DNA of 64,000 nt from JAXGXJ01 sp040772905 (GTDB lineage: Bacteria > Actinomycetota > Thermoleophilia > RBG-16-64-13): NCBI GenBank assembly GCA_040772905.1, contig JAXGXJ010000007.1, forward strand, positions 221,384 to 285,383, read 5' to 3'. The position numbers and the translations under genes are program-made. The notes under the pieces are model-generated. The model was not told where the DNA came from. It saw only the letters and a list, made by a program, of their open reading frames with translations, and made no database searches. Shown here one piece after another: positions 16,911-26,011 of the stretch. The number at the start of each line of letters is the position of its first letter. Position 1 is the stretch's first letter.

Positions 16911-19166
16911 ATGAATGCGAACACACGGACGCAATCCGATCCACTTGCACGCTTCTCCGTACGACGGCACAGATGCGCGCGGCTGCTGATGCTGGTCGCG
17001 GCCCTTCTCGCCGGCACCCTCTTGCTCGGGGGTTGCGGCGGAAAGGACACCACCACGGTCAGTCCGGATACGTCAGCTCCTGGTTCGTCAACCACAGCGC
17101 CCGGCGAGCCCGCCTCGCCGGGGAACGGCCCCAGTTCCACCGAGTCCCCTGCCACGCCGGGCGCGCCGGCCGGTTCCTACGCCCAGGAACCAGACTATCT
17201 GGAAGCCCAGGCCATCGATCTCTCGGCCGTCGCCAACCTGGCAAGAGCGGGCCTCTCCCCCACCGAGCAGGAGGTACTGGCACGCCAGAGCTTCGTAGCG
17301 GTCGACGGTTCAGCCGACGAACGACCGTGGCGGTTCTGGCAGGTCTACGAGAGCGCCCGCTATCAGGGTTTGCCACTGTTGGTCACCACCGACTCCCTTC
17401 TCAACGCGTACCACGGCCTGTTCGACACCTTGCTCCAGCGCCTTGAGGAGAGGTCGCTCTTCGCACAGGCTGAGACGATGTCCGAATCGCTGTACAACGC
17501 GGCCTCCGAACAGTGGAACACCGCCACCGACCCTGTCATCAAAGAAGATGCCCGGCTCAACATGGCGTACTTCGCCGTGGCTGCTTCGCTGCTCAAGGGG
17601 GCAGTCGCGGCCCCCGACGTGGTGTTCGAGGAGGTGGAGGCCGAACTTGCGCTTATCGAGGCAGCCGACGGCCTGCACGAATCGCCTCTGCTTGGCTACA
17701 CCGAAGATTACAGTCAGTACAAGCCTCGAGGTCACTACTCACGCAGCGAGACGCTCCGGCGTTACTTCAAGGCCCTGATGTGGTACGGCCACACAGGCTT
17801 CTTCATCAATCCCCGCGAGCCCGATCTGACAGCGGAAGAGGCAGCGGGTCTCACCCGGCGCGCCGTCCTAATAGGCGCCTCACTCACGGGTAGCGCCAAG
17901 GAGGCCTGGCTGGCACTCTATGAACCCACCAGCTTCCTGGTCGGCCGGGCCGACGATATCACGGTGGACGACCTGCAACTCATCCTCACCGACGTCTTCG
18001 GGACTGCCGCGCCCGAACCCGACGATCTTGCCGACACCGCCAAGATCGCAGCCACGCGAGAAGCTCTCAACAGGCTGCCCGCACCAAGGATCCTGTCAGC
18101 CTATGCGCGCGAAGAGGGCGACACCGTGGATCGTGAGGAGAACGAGCGCAGCTTCCGGGTCATGGGACAGCGCTACATCCCCGATTCCTATGCCTTTCAG
18201 CAGCTCGTCTGGCCTTATGTGGGCACGGAAGTCGACAAGCGCGACCTGCCCATGGGCTTGGATGTGATGACGGTATTGGGATCCGACCAGGCCTATGTCA
18301 TAGCGAAGGATGATTACGCTCAAGACGGTTTCGTGAACTGGGATGCGCAGATCGCCAAGGTGAACCGCGAGCTCGCCGAGCGGACGGACGACCTGTGGCC
18401 CAGCAATCTCTACACCGGTTGGCTCGAGTCACTGCAGCAGGTCATGCGCATGCCCGATGACCGCGCCCCCGCTGTCTTGCGCACCCGGGAATGGGCGCGC
18501 AAGAGCCTCAACACTGCTCTTGGCTCGTGGACCGAATTGCGGCACGACACCATCCTCTATGCGAAGCAATCTGTGACGGCGGAAGGCGACGGAGGCGAGG
18601 AACCCCAGTCGCCGGGCTACGTGGAACCCTACCCGGCTTTCTACACAAGGATCGCCGAACTGGCCACCTCTCTGCGAGAAGGTCTGACCCAGTATGGACT
18701 GGGAGACCCAGAGATCGCCAACAAGCTCCAGACCATGATCGGGCTGGCGCAGACGTTGGCCGTCATAGCAGAGAAACAGCTGGCCGCTGAGGAGCTCACG
18801 TTGGAGGAAGCCGCCACCATCGAGGCCTACGGTCACTATCTGGAGCAACTCGAGCAGTTCACCGACGATGAAGAGGGGCGCACGCTGCTGCCAGCTGCCG
18901 AGAAGAGCGCGCTCGTCGCTGACGTGCACACCAGCGCCAATTCCATGACGGCTCTCGAGGAGGCGACCGGCTACCCCCTCACTCTCTATGTGGTCTTGGA
19001 GGTGGACGGTCGACTACAGTTGCTGGTCGGAGCCTCGTATTCGTACTACGAGTTCAGCGTCCCACTCGCCGAGCGCCTCACGGACGAGGACTGGGTCGAG
19101 ATGCTGGATGGGGGCCAAGCCCCGGCCCGGCCGGGATGGACGGATGCCTGGATCGTCGAACGGTAG
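16911..19166 (+). CDS. DUF3160 family lipoprotein
   Basis: 751 residues from ATG 16911, which follows GAGGGGGG; an in-frame ATG at 16872 lacks a ribosome site. A signal peptide with lipobox LLGGC is followed by a Thr/Ser/Pro linker and a large mostly helical domain matching DUF3160 (PLLVTTDSLLNAYHGLFD; RRYFKALMWYGHTGFF; PLGMDV-like MGLDVMTVLGSDQAY; ending LAERLTDEDWVEMLDGG). The family is widespread on cell surfaces of Gram-positive anaerobes and archaea but has no established activity. It converges on the nrdJ operon. Confidence 0.88.
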   Translation: MNANTRTQSDPLARFSVRRHRCARLLMLVAALLAGTLLLGGCGGKDTTTVSPDTSAPGSSTTAPGEPASPGNGPSSTESPATPGAPAGSYAQEPDYLEAQAIDLSAVANLARAGLSPTEQEVLARQSFVAVDGSADERPWRFWQVYESARYQGLPLLVTTDSLLNAYHGLFDTLLQRLEERSLFAQAETMSESLYNAASEQWNTATDPVIKEDARLNMAYFAVAASLLKGAVAAPDVVFEEVEAELALIEAADGLHESPLLGYTEDYSQYKPRGHYSRSETLRRYFKALMWYGHTGFFINPREPDLTAEEAAGLTRRAVLIGASLTGSAKEAWLALYEPTSFLVGRADDITVDDLQLILTDVFGTAAPEPDDLADTAKIAATREALNRLPAPRILSAYAREEGDTVDREENERSFRVMGQRYIPDSYAFQQLVWPYVGTEVDKRDLPMGLDVMTVLGSDQAYVIAKDDYAQDGFVNWDAQIAKVNRELAERTDDLWPSNLYTGWLESLQQVMRMPDDRAPAVLRTREWARKSLNTALGSWTELRHDTILYAKQSVTAEGDGGEEPQSPGYVEPYPAFYTRIAELATSLREGLTQYGLGDPEIANKLQTMIGLAQTLAVIAEKQLAAEELTLEEAATIEAYGHYLEQLEQFTDDEEGRTLLPAAEKSALVADVHTSANSMTALEEATGYPLTLYVVLEVDGRLQLLVGASYSYYEFSVPLAERLTDEDWVEMLDGGQAPARPGWTDAWIVER

Positions 19167-19225
19167 GTGAGCGCCACGGGAGGCAAGGTCGGAGCGCCTC
19201 GTCTGCGCCTCCCCAGCACCTCCTG

Positions 19226-19531
19226 CTAGCTGACCGCGCGCGGCCCGGGACGACCTTTGGCCAGTATGGCCGTCCCATCGAGTCCGATCCGCAGGTGGAA
19301 GGAAACGGGACCTGCTTCCACCACCAGCAGATCCAACAAGGCGTCGCGGGCGGCCGTGATAGCCGCCCGCTCTTCAAAGGCCATACTACCGGCCACATCG
19401 TGAGCGACGTCGACCACCGACCGGCACCATGTCTCGCCCGGGTAGATCACATCGAAGGCCACCGTGAAGGCGTCCGGGAACGAAGCAGGATCCACCGACA
19501 CCAACTCGATGTCCATGAAATCGGTCAACAC
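19226..19531 (-). CDS. Small conserved-looking protein downstream of nrdJ, unknown function
   Basis: 101 residues from GTG 19531 with GGTGA five bases ahead. It lies 27 bases beyond the nrdJ stop in the same direction, so it is probably the third gene of the nrdR-nrdJ transcript. The product is soluble, with an N-terminal segment DIELVSVDPASFPDAFTVAF, a helix AFEERAAITAARDALLDLLV and a strand-like end VSFHLRIGLDGTAIL. There is no recognised family motif. Codon content and protein-like hydrophobic pattern support it as real. Confidence 0.6.
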   Translation of the reverse strand: MLTDFMDIELVSVDPASFPDAFTVAFDVIYPGETWCRSVVDVAHDVAGSMAFEERAAITAARDALLDLLVVEAGPVSFHLRIGLDGTAILAKGRPGPRAVS

Positions 19532-19558
19532 GATGTCACCGTGATGAGTGCGCGGGCC

Positions 19559-22500
19559 CTACGAGCACTTGGAATAACCGCAGGCCCTGCAGACCATGCA
19601 ACCGCCCTCATGCTCGATGGCGCCGCCGCAATCCGGACAAGCCCCTTGCGCGTACGCAATGGGCATCTCCAGTTGACCGACGGCCTTGCTGCCGTTGCCG
19701 TTCATGAGGTGATATTTGTCGGCAAGAGCCTTCCCTATGGCGTCAGGGCACGACAGTATCTGGTTGGGACCGAACCCCAGAGGCACGTGGCAGCGGATGC
19801 CCCGCAACTGCTTGACGATCTTGTCCGGCGGCACACCGTAGCGGAAGGCGAGAGAGATCAACCTGCCTATAGCCTCGGTGGATGCCGACGCGCAACCGCC
19901 TGCCTTGCCCATGTTTGCGAAGACTTCGCGAGGGCCGAAATCGTCCTCGTTCACGGTGACGTACAGACTGCCGCACCCCGTGACTTTCTCCCGGGTCTCG
20001 CCGCGGAGCACCGGGGAACGGCTCGGCCGCACGGGCAGAGTGCCGGCCTGCTGGCCCAGCTCGAGCTGAGTCCCGGTGCCGGCAGAGCCATCTTTGCGCT
20101 TGACCTCGCCGATGTTGAGCACCTGCTCCTGGCGCGAGCCGTCACGGTAGATGGTCACACCCTTAACTCCCAGCTCGTACGCGAGCAGATAGACGTGCTC
20201 GACGTCCTCAGGGAGAGCCTGGTTGGGGAAGTTGACCGTCTTCGACACGGCGTTGTCGACATGCTCCTGGAACGCCGCCTGCATACGGATGTGCCACTCC
20301 GGGGTGACGTCGTGCGCGGTGACGAACACCCGCTTGAGATCATCGGGCACATCGAGTTCGTGAAGCCCGCCAACCGCCGCTACGCTCTTCATCAGGCTCT
20401 CCGAGTACAGGCCGCGCTCTCGCAGCACCTGCTCGAACGCAGGGTGCGCCTCGGGCAGTTCGGTGTTGTCCATGACGTTGCGGATGAAGGCAAGCGCGAA
20501 GATGGGCTCCACCCCGCTGGAGCAGTTGCCGATGATGGAGATGGTCCCAGTGGGAGCGATGGTGGTGAGTGTCGCGTTGCGCACCCGACGACCCTTGGCT
20601 TCCCAGGTGCTCCCCTGCCAGTTGGGGAACACGCCCCGCTCCACTGCCAGTTCCTCCGAGACAGAGATGGCCTTCTCGCGTATGAAACCCATGACCTGAT
20701 GCGCCAGTTGGATGGCCTCGTCCGAGTCGTAGCCTATCCCCAACTCCACCAGCATGTCGGCCCAACCCATGACGCCCAGGCCGATCTTGCGGTTGCTCTT
20801 GGTCATCTCGCCGATCTCGCGCAGCGGGTAGCGGTTCATGTCGATGACGTTGTCGAGAAAATGCACCGCAGTCCGCGTCACCCGGGCCAGGCGGTCCCAA
20901 TCGACGGCGCCGTCTTTGACCATGAGCGCCAGGTTGATGGAACCCAAGTTGCAGCTCTCGTAGGGCAGCAGGGGTTGCTCGCCACAGTTCGAAACGCAGA
21001 CGCCGTTGGCGATGAACGAATGGGTGACAGGCTCCGTGAGATCGAATACCGGTTCGATCCCTTCTGCGTCGACCGACCTCACCCTTGCCACGAACCGTTC
21101 GCGATACGGACCGCGAAGGAGACCGGACAAGGCCTCGCGCAGCTTCACGCTCTTGGCCGCGGACAGCAAGCCGACCTCAGATGCGAACCGCACCAGACTG
21201 CCGCCGCCGACATGCAGTTCGTGCACGGTCTGAACGACGTACTCCTTCATACCGCCCTTGCCGTCAGGCAGCAGAGCCGTCCGCCGTCCACGCTTGCGAT
21301 CGCGGTAGATACAGCTGAAAACGCCGAAATTGACGAGCATCCGCTGTACGTCCTGCAGAAGGTCGAGCGACACCGAGGTGAGACGCACTGAGCGACCCTT
21401 GCGAGCGTCATCGATCACAGTCCCGTCGGCGGTGAAGAGGGCCTGCAGGAAGCCGCGCTGCATCTGCTCGCTGCCGCGCAGCACCGGTTCGGGAACCATG
21501 AGCTTCTCGTCGACGAGGCCATACTCTTCTGCGATCTCGCGCAGACGGGCAGACTGGACCCTGGCCTCGCCGCGCTCGGCCACAGCCACCACACCGGTCT
21601 CATACTCCCGATTCACGGCCGCAAGCCGCACCACCGCGTCGACCGCGCTCCGGAAGGTCGCGGCCAGCTCAGGCTCTTCGCCCCAGAAGGACAGGACCGC
21701 CCGGTCGGACTTGATGGTGCCGTCGCCCACCAGCCACCCCAGGACCCGCCCCAGATCAAGCGAACCTTCAGTGCCGAAGCCCCCCTTACGATTGAGCACA
21801 TGCACCTCGTCGCCGGGCTCCAGCTCGCCTGCGGGGACCCAACCACGTTCGGTCATGATCCTGTGGTCGGGGGTGACCCGGATCTCGTAGCCCTCGACGG
21901 TGGTGACCCGCACCACCTGCCGGTCGCCGCTGTAGAACACGGGCGACGAGGGAAACAGCGAACCCTCATGTGTCGCGCCGGCCTCAGCCGCGCGACGACC
22001 GTCGACTGCGACCCGCTGCGACCCACCCTCCAGGAACAGGTCCATCGCCCGCCGCAGCCCCCCGTCGGTGTGGACCAGGGTGTCGCCCGTGACGCACGGA
22101 TTTGTCGACTCGATGTCGCCGATGTGAGGCGTGGGGTTGTCGCGGTTGAGGCGGTCGAGAAAGACTATGCCGGGCTCGCCGTTCTTCCAAGCCAAGTCGA
22201 CGATGAGATTGAACACCTCGCGAGCGTTCAGACGGCCCACCTCAGTGTGGTCGCGCGGGTTGCGCAGGGCATAGTCCTGACCGCTGAGCACGGCTCCCAT
22301 GAACTCCTCGGTGACGCCCACCGAGATATTGAAGTTGTTGAGGATGTGCTCGTCCTCTTTGGCCCGGATGAACTCCACGATGTCAGGGTGGTCGACGCGC
22401 AGGATGCCCATGTTGGCGCCCCGCCGGGTGCCGCCCTGCTTGATGGTCTCGGTCGCCATATCGAACACGCGCATGAACGACACTGGGCCGCTGGCCACGC

Positions 22501-22948
22501 CCATGGTGGACTTCACCAGGTCGTTCTTGGGCCGCAGACGGCTGAAGCTGAACCCGGTGCCGCCGCCCGATTGATGCACGAGAGCCGCATCGCGGATGGC
22601 GCCGAAGATGGATTCCATGCTGTCTTCCACGGGCAGCACGAAGCAGGCGGCGAGCTGCTGCAACTCTCGGCCGGCGTTCATGAGGGTGGGCGTGTTGGGC
22701 AGGAACTCCAGCCGCGCCATGACGGCGAAGAACTCGTTGATGGTGTCGTCCAGAGGGACGTCCGGCCGGTACTGCAGGTCGGCCTGGGCGATGTTCTCAG
22801 CCACGCGGGCGAACATGTCGGCAGGGGACTCGAGAGGGGTGCCGTCCTCGGTGCGCTTGAGGTACCGCTTGTCCAGCACCTTCTTGGCGCTGGGGGAGAG
22901 CTTCTGTTCCAGCTCGGCGGATAGCGCTCGTACCTCGGCGATGGTCAT
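19559..22948 (-). CDS. nrdJ: Adenosylcobalamin-dependent (class II) ribonucleotide reductase with intein
   Basis: This enzyme reduces ribonucleotides to deoxyribonucleotides using coenzyme B12, with or without oxygen. The 1129-residue precursor holds an N-terminal substrate/allosteric region, a 370-residue intein (285-654), the rest of the barrel, a TSCPD domain (CGSLYVTVNEDDFG...MGKAGGCASASTEAIGRLI) and a Cys-rich C-terminal zinc ribbon (CPDCGG...CRACGYSKC). After splicing the junction reads N283-P284-C655-G-E657, the N-x-C-x-E motif whose Cys carries the thiyl radical. ATG 22948 overlaps the nrdR stop (ATGA). Mature length is about 759 residues. Confidence 0.96.
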   Translation of the reverse strand: MTIAEVRALSAELEQKLSPSAKKVLDKRYLKRTEDGTPLESPADMFARVAENIAQADLQYRPDVPLDDTINEFFAVMARLEFLPNTPTLMNAGRELQQLAACFVLPVEDSMESIFGAIRDAALVHQSGGGTGFSFSRLRPKNDLVKSTMGVASGPVSFMRVFDMATETIKQGGTRRGANMGILRVDHPDIVEFIRAKEDEHILNNFNISVGVTEEFMGAVLSGQDYALRNPRDHTEVGRLNAREVFNLIVDLAWKNGEPGIVFLDRLNRDNPTPHIGDIESTNPCVTGDTLVHTDGGLRRAMDLFLEGGSQRVAVDGRRAAEAGATHEGSLFPSSPVFYSGDRQVVRVTTVEGYEIRVTPDHRIMTERGWVPAGELEPGDEVHVLNRKGGFGTEGSLDLGRVLGWLVGDGTIKSDRAVLSFWGEEPELAATFRSAVDAVVRLAAVNREYETGVVAVAERGEARVQSARLREIAEEYGLVDEKLMVPEPVLRGSEQMQRGFLQALFTADGTVIDDARKGRSVRLTSVSLDLLQDVQRMLVNFGVFSCIYRDRKRGRRTALLPDGKGGMKEYVVQTVHELHVGGGSLVRFASEVGLLSAAKSVKLREALSGLLRGPYRERFVARVRSVDAEGIEPVFDLTEPVTHSFIANGVCVSNCGEQPLLPYESCNLGSINLALMVKDGAVDWDRLARVTRTAVHFLDNVIDMNRYPLREIGEMTKSNRKIGLGVMGWADMLVELGIGYDSDEAIQLAHQVMGFIREKAISVSEELAVERGVFPNWQGSTWEAKGRRVRNATLTTIAPTGTISIIGNCSSGVEPIFALAFIRNVMDNTELPEAHPAFEQVLRERGLYSESLMKSVAAVGGLHELDVPDDLKRVFVTAHDVTPEWHIRMQAAFQEHVDNAVSKTVNFPNQALPEDVEHVYLLAYELGVKGVTIYRDGSRQEQVLNIGEVKRKDGSAGTGTQLELGQQAGTLPVRPSRSPVLRGETREKVTGCGSLYVTVNEDDFGPREVFANMGKAGGCASASTEAIGRLISLAFRYGVPPDKIVKQLRGIRCHVPLGFGPNQILSCPDAIGKALADKYHLMNGNGSKAVGQLEMPIAYAQGACPDCGGAIEHEGGCMVCRACGYSKCS
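20987..22096 (-). other. LAGLIDADG intein inside nrdJ
   Basis: Residues 285-654 of the precursor form the intein. Block A is CVTGDTLVHTDGG, block B includes VTPDHRIM, the two endonuclease helices are LGWLVGDG (about 403-410) and LQALFTADG (about 501-509), and the end is FDLTEPVTHSFIANGVCVSN followed by Cys655. The residue before the terminal Asn is Ser, not the usual His. The intein probably encodes an intact homing endonuclease, judged from the acidic residues in both LAGLIDADG-type helices. Confidence 0.92.
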
Positions 22949-23406
22949 CGGATCCCCTCTTTCGCAAGCTGTTCCAATTCGTTCTTGAACTCCTCGACGC
23001 TCTCGTACTGGCGGTAGACAGAGGCGAAGCGCACATATGCCACCAGGTCCACCTCCAGCAGACGCTCGAGCGCCATCTTACCCACCCGCTCGGACGACAC
23101 CCGATAGGTGAGCTCCTCCCGTAGCTCCCGCTCTATGTCGACCACCATCTGCTCCAACCGTTCCACCGGCACGTCGCGTTTGGTACACGCCCGCAGGAGG
23201 CCGCGCAGGAGCTTGTCCGGATGGAAGAGTTCGCTGCCGCCGTCGCGCTTCTCCACCGTGATAGGGATCTCCTCGATCTTCTCGTAGGTAGTGAAGCGCT
23301 GACCGCAGACCACGCATTCCCGTCTGCGACGGATGGCATCCCGGCTGTCTGTATCACGGGAATCGATGACCCGGCTTTCGTCCCGCCCGCAGTACGGACA
23401 GTTCAC
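22945..23406 (-). CDS. nrdR: Transcriptional repressor NrdR
   Basis: 153 residues: an N-terminal zinc ribbon (CPYC...CVVCGQRF) and an ATP-cone domain (VEKRDGGSELFHPDKLLRGLLRAC). NrdR senses ATP/dATP and represses ribonucleotide reductase genes. It is first in the operon and its stop overlaps the nrdJ start by four bases. A NrdR box and a promoter lie upstream (23494-23546), so it should repress its own operon. Confidence 0.96.
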   Translation of the reverse strand: MNCPYCGRDESRVIDSRDTDSRDAIRRRRECVVCGQRFTTYEKIEEIPITVEKRDGGSELFHPDKLLRGLLRACTKRDVPVERLEQMVVDIERELREELTYRVSSERVGKMALERLLEVDLVAYVRFASVYRQYESVEEFKNELEQLAKEGIR

Positions 23407-23493
23407 GTTCCCCCCATTTGCGCTCAGTCACGGACAACTACTGACGGCGGACACGCGGCGCACGTGCCTTGTTGCGCGCTGCGGCATCCCTCG

Positions 23494-23509
23494 ACACAAT
23501 ATCTTGTAT
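23494..23509 (-). promoter_or_regulatory. NrdR box
   Basis: The 16-base ACACAATATCTTGTAT (plus strand) matches the known NrdR-box consensus acaCwATATcTTGtgt at almost every position. It lies just downstream of the predicted start site (about 23511), a position suited to repression. A weaker partner containing CATATG (about 23528-23542) lies about three helical turns away between the -35 and -10 elements. Confidence 0.82.
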
Positions 23510-23517
23510 GACGGGCA

Positions 23518-23546
23518 ATCCTAGCGCCCTACATATGGAGAGTCAA
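23518..23546 (-). promoter_or_regulatory. Promoter of the nrdR-nrdJ operon
   Basis: Minus-strand TTGACT (23546-23541) and TAGGAT (23523-23518) are separated by exactly 17 bases. The predicted transcript starts near 23511 and overlaps the NrdR box. Confidence 0.72.
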
Positions 23547-23661
23547 GACGAAAAAGCGTCCATTTTCCGTGAATCGGAGATAGTCACACACGAGCGGCTC
23601 AGTACGCCATAGGCGTCCAGCTGAGATTGTATCCTGGACTCCCGCGGGACCAACGAGGATA

Positions 23662-24429
23662 ATGCAGGTTGTGAATCCCCTGTTGCTCATCGTCGAAGAC
23701 GACGGCTCGCTCCGAGAGGTCATCCGACTCGGCTTGGAAAGCGAGGGATTCCGGACGGTCATGGCCGAGGACGGACCCGGCGCACTCATCGCGTTCGCTA
23801 CACACAAGCCCGATCTGGTGCTACTCGATGTGATGCTGCCCGGTCTCGACGGTTTCGCCGTCTGTCGTGAGTTGCGCAAGATATCGCTCGTGCCCATCAT
23901 CATGCTCACGGCGCGCTCATCCACCGACGACGTGGTGGCCGGCTTGGAGTCGGGAGCCGACGACTACGTCACAAAGCCTTTCGAGTTCCCGGAACTGATC
24001 GCCCGCGTGCGCTCAGTGATGCGCAGGGTGTCCGTGCGGGAGAGCATGGACGGCTCGCGACTGCCGACAGGCGGACGGACGGACGGTGGGGGCGCGACAG
24101 GCGCATCGCCTGTCGCGCCCCCACCGGACCCGCTCCTCAGCCTGGGTCCCCTCACCATCGATCCCGGAGCCTTCGTGGTCACACGTGGTGCGGACGAGAT
24201 ACCCCTCACCGTCACGGAGTTCCGTCTGCTTTACGAACTGGTGCGCCACGGAGGCCAGGTGCTCTCCCGAGACCAACTCTTGGAGCTGGTCTGGGGCTAC
24301 ACCTATCTCGGTGACAGCCGCCTGGTCGACGTCCATGTGCAGAGACTGCGGGCGAAGATCGAGGAGGACCCGGCTCATCCCGCTCTCATACTGACCGTCC
24401 GAGGCGTCGGCTACCGAGCACAGCGCTGA
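23662..24429 (+). CDS. OmpR/PhoB-family response regulator (MtrA-like)
   Basis: 255 residues: receiver domain (acidic pocket E12-D13-D14, phospho-acceptor D56, KPF switch lysine near residue 106), an unusually long Gly/Pro-rich linker (about 130-160) and a winged-helix DNA-binding domain ending LTVRGVGYRAQR. ATG 23662 follows CGAGG. It overlaps the histidine kinase start by one base (TGATG). The trio with kinase and GerMN lipoprotein resembles the actinobacterial MtrA-MtrB-LpqB system controlling envelope and division genes. The linker contains a perfect inverted repeat (24084-24126). Confidence 0.92.
   Translation: MQVVNPLLLIVEDDGSLREVIRLGLESEGFRTVMAEDGPGALIAFATHKPDLVLLDVMLPGLDGFAVCRELRKISLVPIIMLTARSSTDDVVAGLESGADDYVTKPFEFPELIARVRSVMRRVSVRESMDGSRLPTGGRTDGGGATGASPVAPPPDPLLSLGPLTIDPGAFVVTRGADEIPLTVTEFRLLYELVRHGGQVLSRDQLLELVWGYTYLGDSRLVDVHVQRLRAKIEEDPAHPALILTVRGVGYRAQR
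24084..24126. repeat. Perfect 20-bp inverted repeat inside the response-regulator gene
   Basis: Arms 24084-24103 and 24107-24126 are exact reverse complements around a 3-base loop (CAT). It lies in frame in the sequence coding the inter-domain linker (residues 141-155, DGGGATGASPVAPPP). The shape is that of a REP-like palindromic element inserted in a permissive linker. No second copy was noticed in the window. Confidence 0.9.
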
Positions 24430-25871
24430 TGTCCGACCACGCCGAGTCCCTCCTGCGGCCGCGGCACTCGCTCCGGCGACGCATCGCCCTCATCTTCGGC
24501 GCCGCGGTGATCGTCACAGCGCTCGCCCTAGCCCTCTCTGCGTATTTCATCACCAAGGCCGCCCAGGACGACGAAGCGTTGGACAAGGCTCTCACGCAGG
24601 CGGGATTCAACTTATTCCTGGCCGACTCAGTGCTTCCTGCCGATCCCCGCCCTACCGACTACGACCGGCTCCTGGAAGCTCTTCGTCTGCGCGGCGACTT
24701 CGCAACGCTCATACGAGCCGGGTCCGAAACGTATCTCTCAGGTCCTCAGGTGACCTCCGATCTCGTCACCCCTGAGTTGGCGGCAAAGGTCGCCGAAGGC
24801 CGCATCGGCTACCAGACCATCGTGACAAGCAGCGGACCCGCCATCGCGGTGGGAGGGCAAGTACGGTCCGCAGACCTCAGTCTGTACTTCTTCTTCCCAC
24901 AGGCGGAGCGTCTGGCCGACCTCGCCCTACTGCGCAACATCCTGCTGATTGCGGGCGTGATCCTCGCAGTCATCGGAGCCCTGGCTGGATACGGTCTGGC
25001 TCGACGTATCGTCGGCCCTCTGCAGCGTGCCACCAAAGCCGCAGCCCGCATGGCCGAAGGCGACCTCGATATCCGCCTGCCTGCGGGCCGCGACGAATCC
25101 GGGGTACTCTCAGCCTCGTTCAATCGCATGGCCGAGAACCTCCAGGCCAAGATGCTCGATCTGGAGGCAGGGCAGGCCCGCGAGCGGCGTTTCGTGGCTG
25201 ATGTGGCCCATGAACTGCGCACACCGGTGTCCGCGCTGGTGGGAGAGGCGTCGCTCCTCAAGGCGCGCACCGCCGGCGAAGGATCCGGGTGCCCTCCCGA
25301 GGTGGACCGCCTCGCCCGGATGGTCGGCAACGACATCGGACGGCTGAGACAGCTGGTGGATGACCTCCTCGAGATCAGCCGCTTGGACGCGCAGTCCGCG
25401 GACATCTTCCTGGAGCCCGTACACGTGGAGGACCTCCTGGCCCGAGTCATCTCCGCCTACGGTTGGTCCGATTCAGTGCGCGTCGAGAGCGATGAGCGGC
25501 AGGGGCACGTGTTGAACACCGACAAGAGGCGCCTCGAACGCATCGTGGTGAACCTCGTTGAGAACGCACTGCGCCACGGCGCGGCCCCGGTGTCCATCCA
25601 CCTCGGCGCGTACCCTCAGGGCCCGGGGGAGGACAACCTACTGGCTATCGCCGTCGACGATCGCGGCCCGGGCATCGCGCCTGAGCATCTCCCTCACATA
25701 TTCGACCGCTTCTACAAGGCCGACCCCAGCCGCGCCTCCAGCCGAGGAAGCGGGCTGGGCCTTGCCATCGCTCGTCAGAACGCCCGTCTGTTGAGAGGAG
25801 ACCTCACGGCGGCCAACCTTTCCGGAGGAGGGGCCCGCTTCCTCCTCACACTCCCCGGCCTGTTGCTGTAA
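24429..25871 (+). CDS. Sensor histidine kinase (MtrB-like)
   Basis: 480 residues. The topology is a transmembrane helix (about 19-42), an extracytoplasmic sensor (about 45-165), a second helix (168-190), HAMP (191-245), a dimerisation domain with phospho-acceptor H261 (DVAHELRTP), and an ATPase domain with N box (LVENALRHG), G1 (DDRGPGI), F box (IFDRFYKAD) and G2 (GSGLGLAI). It should phosphorylate the regulator encoded immediately upstream, with which it overlaps by one base. Confidence 0.93.
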   Translation: MSDHAESLLRPRHSLRRRIALIFGAAVIVTALALALSAYFITKAAQDDEALDKALTQAGFNLFLADSVLPADPRPTDYDRLLEALRLRGDFATLIRAGSETYLSGPQVTSDLVTPELAAKVAEGRIGYQTIVTSSGPAIAVGGQVRSADLSLYFFFPQAERLADLALLRNILLIAGVILAVIGALAGYGLARRIVGPLQRATKAAARMAEGDLDIRLPAGRDESGVLSASFNRMAENLQAKMLDLEAGQARERRFVADVAHELRTPVSALVGEASLLKARTAGEGSGCPPEVDRLARMVGNDIGRLRQLVDDLLEISRLDAQSADIFLEPVHVEDLLARVISAYGWSDSVRVESDERQGHVLNTDKRRLERIVVNLVENALRHGAAPVSIHLGAYPQGPGEDNLLAIAVDDRGPGIAPEHLPHIFDRFYKADPSRASSRGSGLGLAIARQNARLLRGDLTAANLSGGGARFLLTLPGLLL

Positions 25872-26011
25872 CACGATCGTTACTCGATCGCCGCAGGTCT
25901 GAGAAGGGCGGGGTCAAACATGGAAGCGTGGCCCAATGGGAATGATGACCTGCAACCAGGGCACCAGCACAAACGGAAAGATCGGCATATCGCCATCGGG
26001 AGGGAGGAACG

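Noticed and set aside
25868..25883. GTAAC-N6-GTTAC inverted pair after the histidine kinase as an MtrA-type operator
   Set aside because: Known MtrA sites are direct, not inverted, repeats and one half lies in the kinase stop region; too weak to report.
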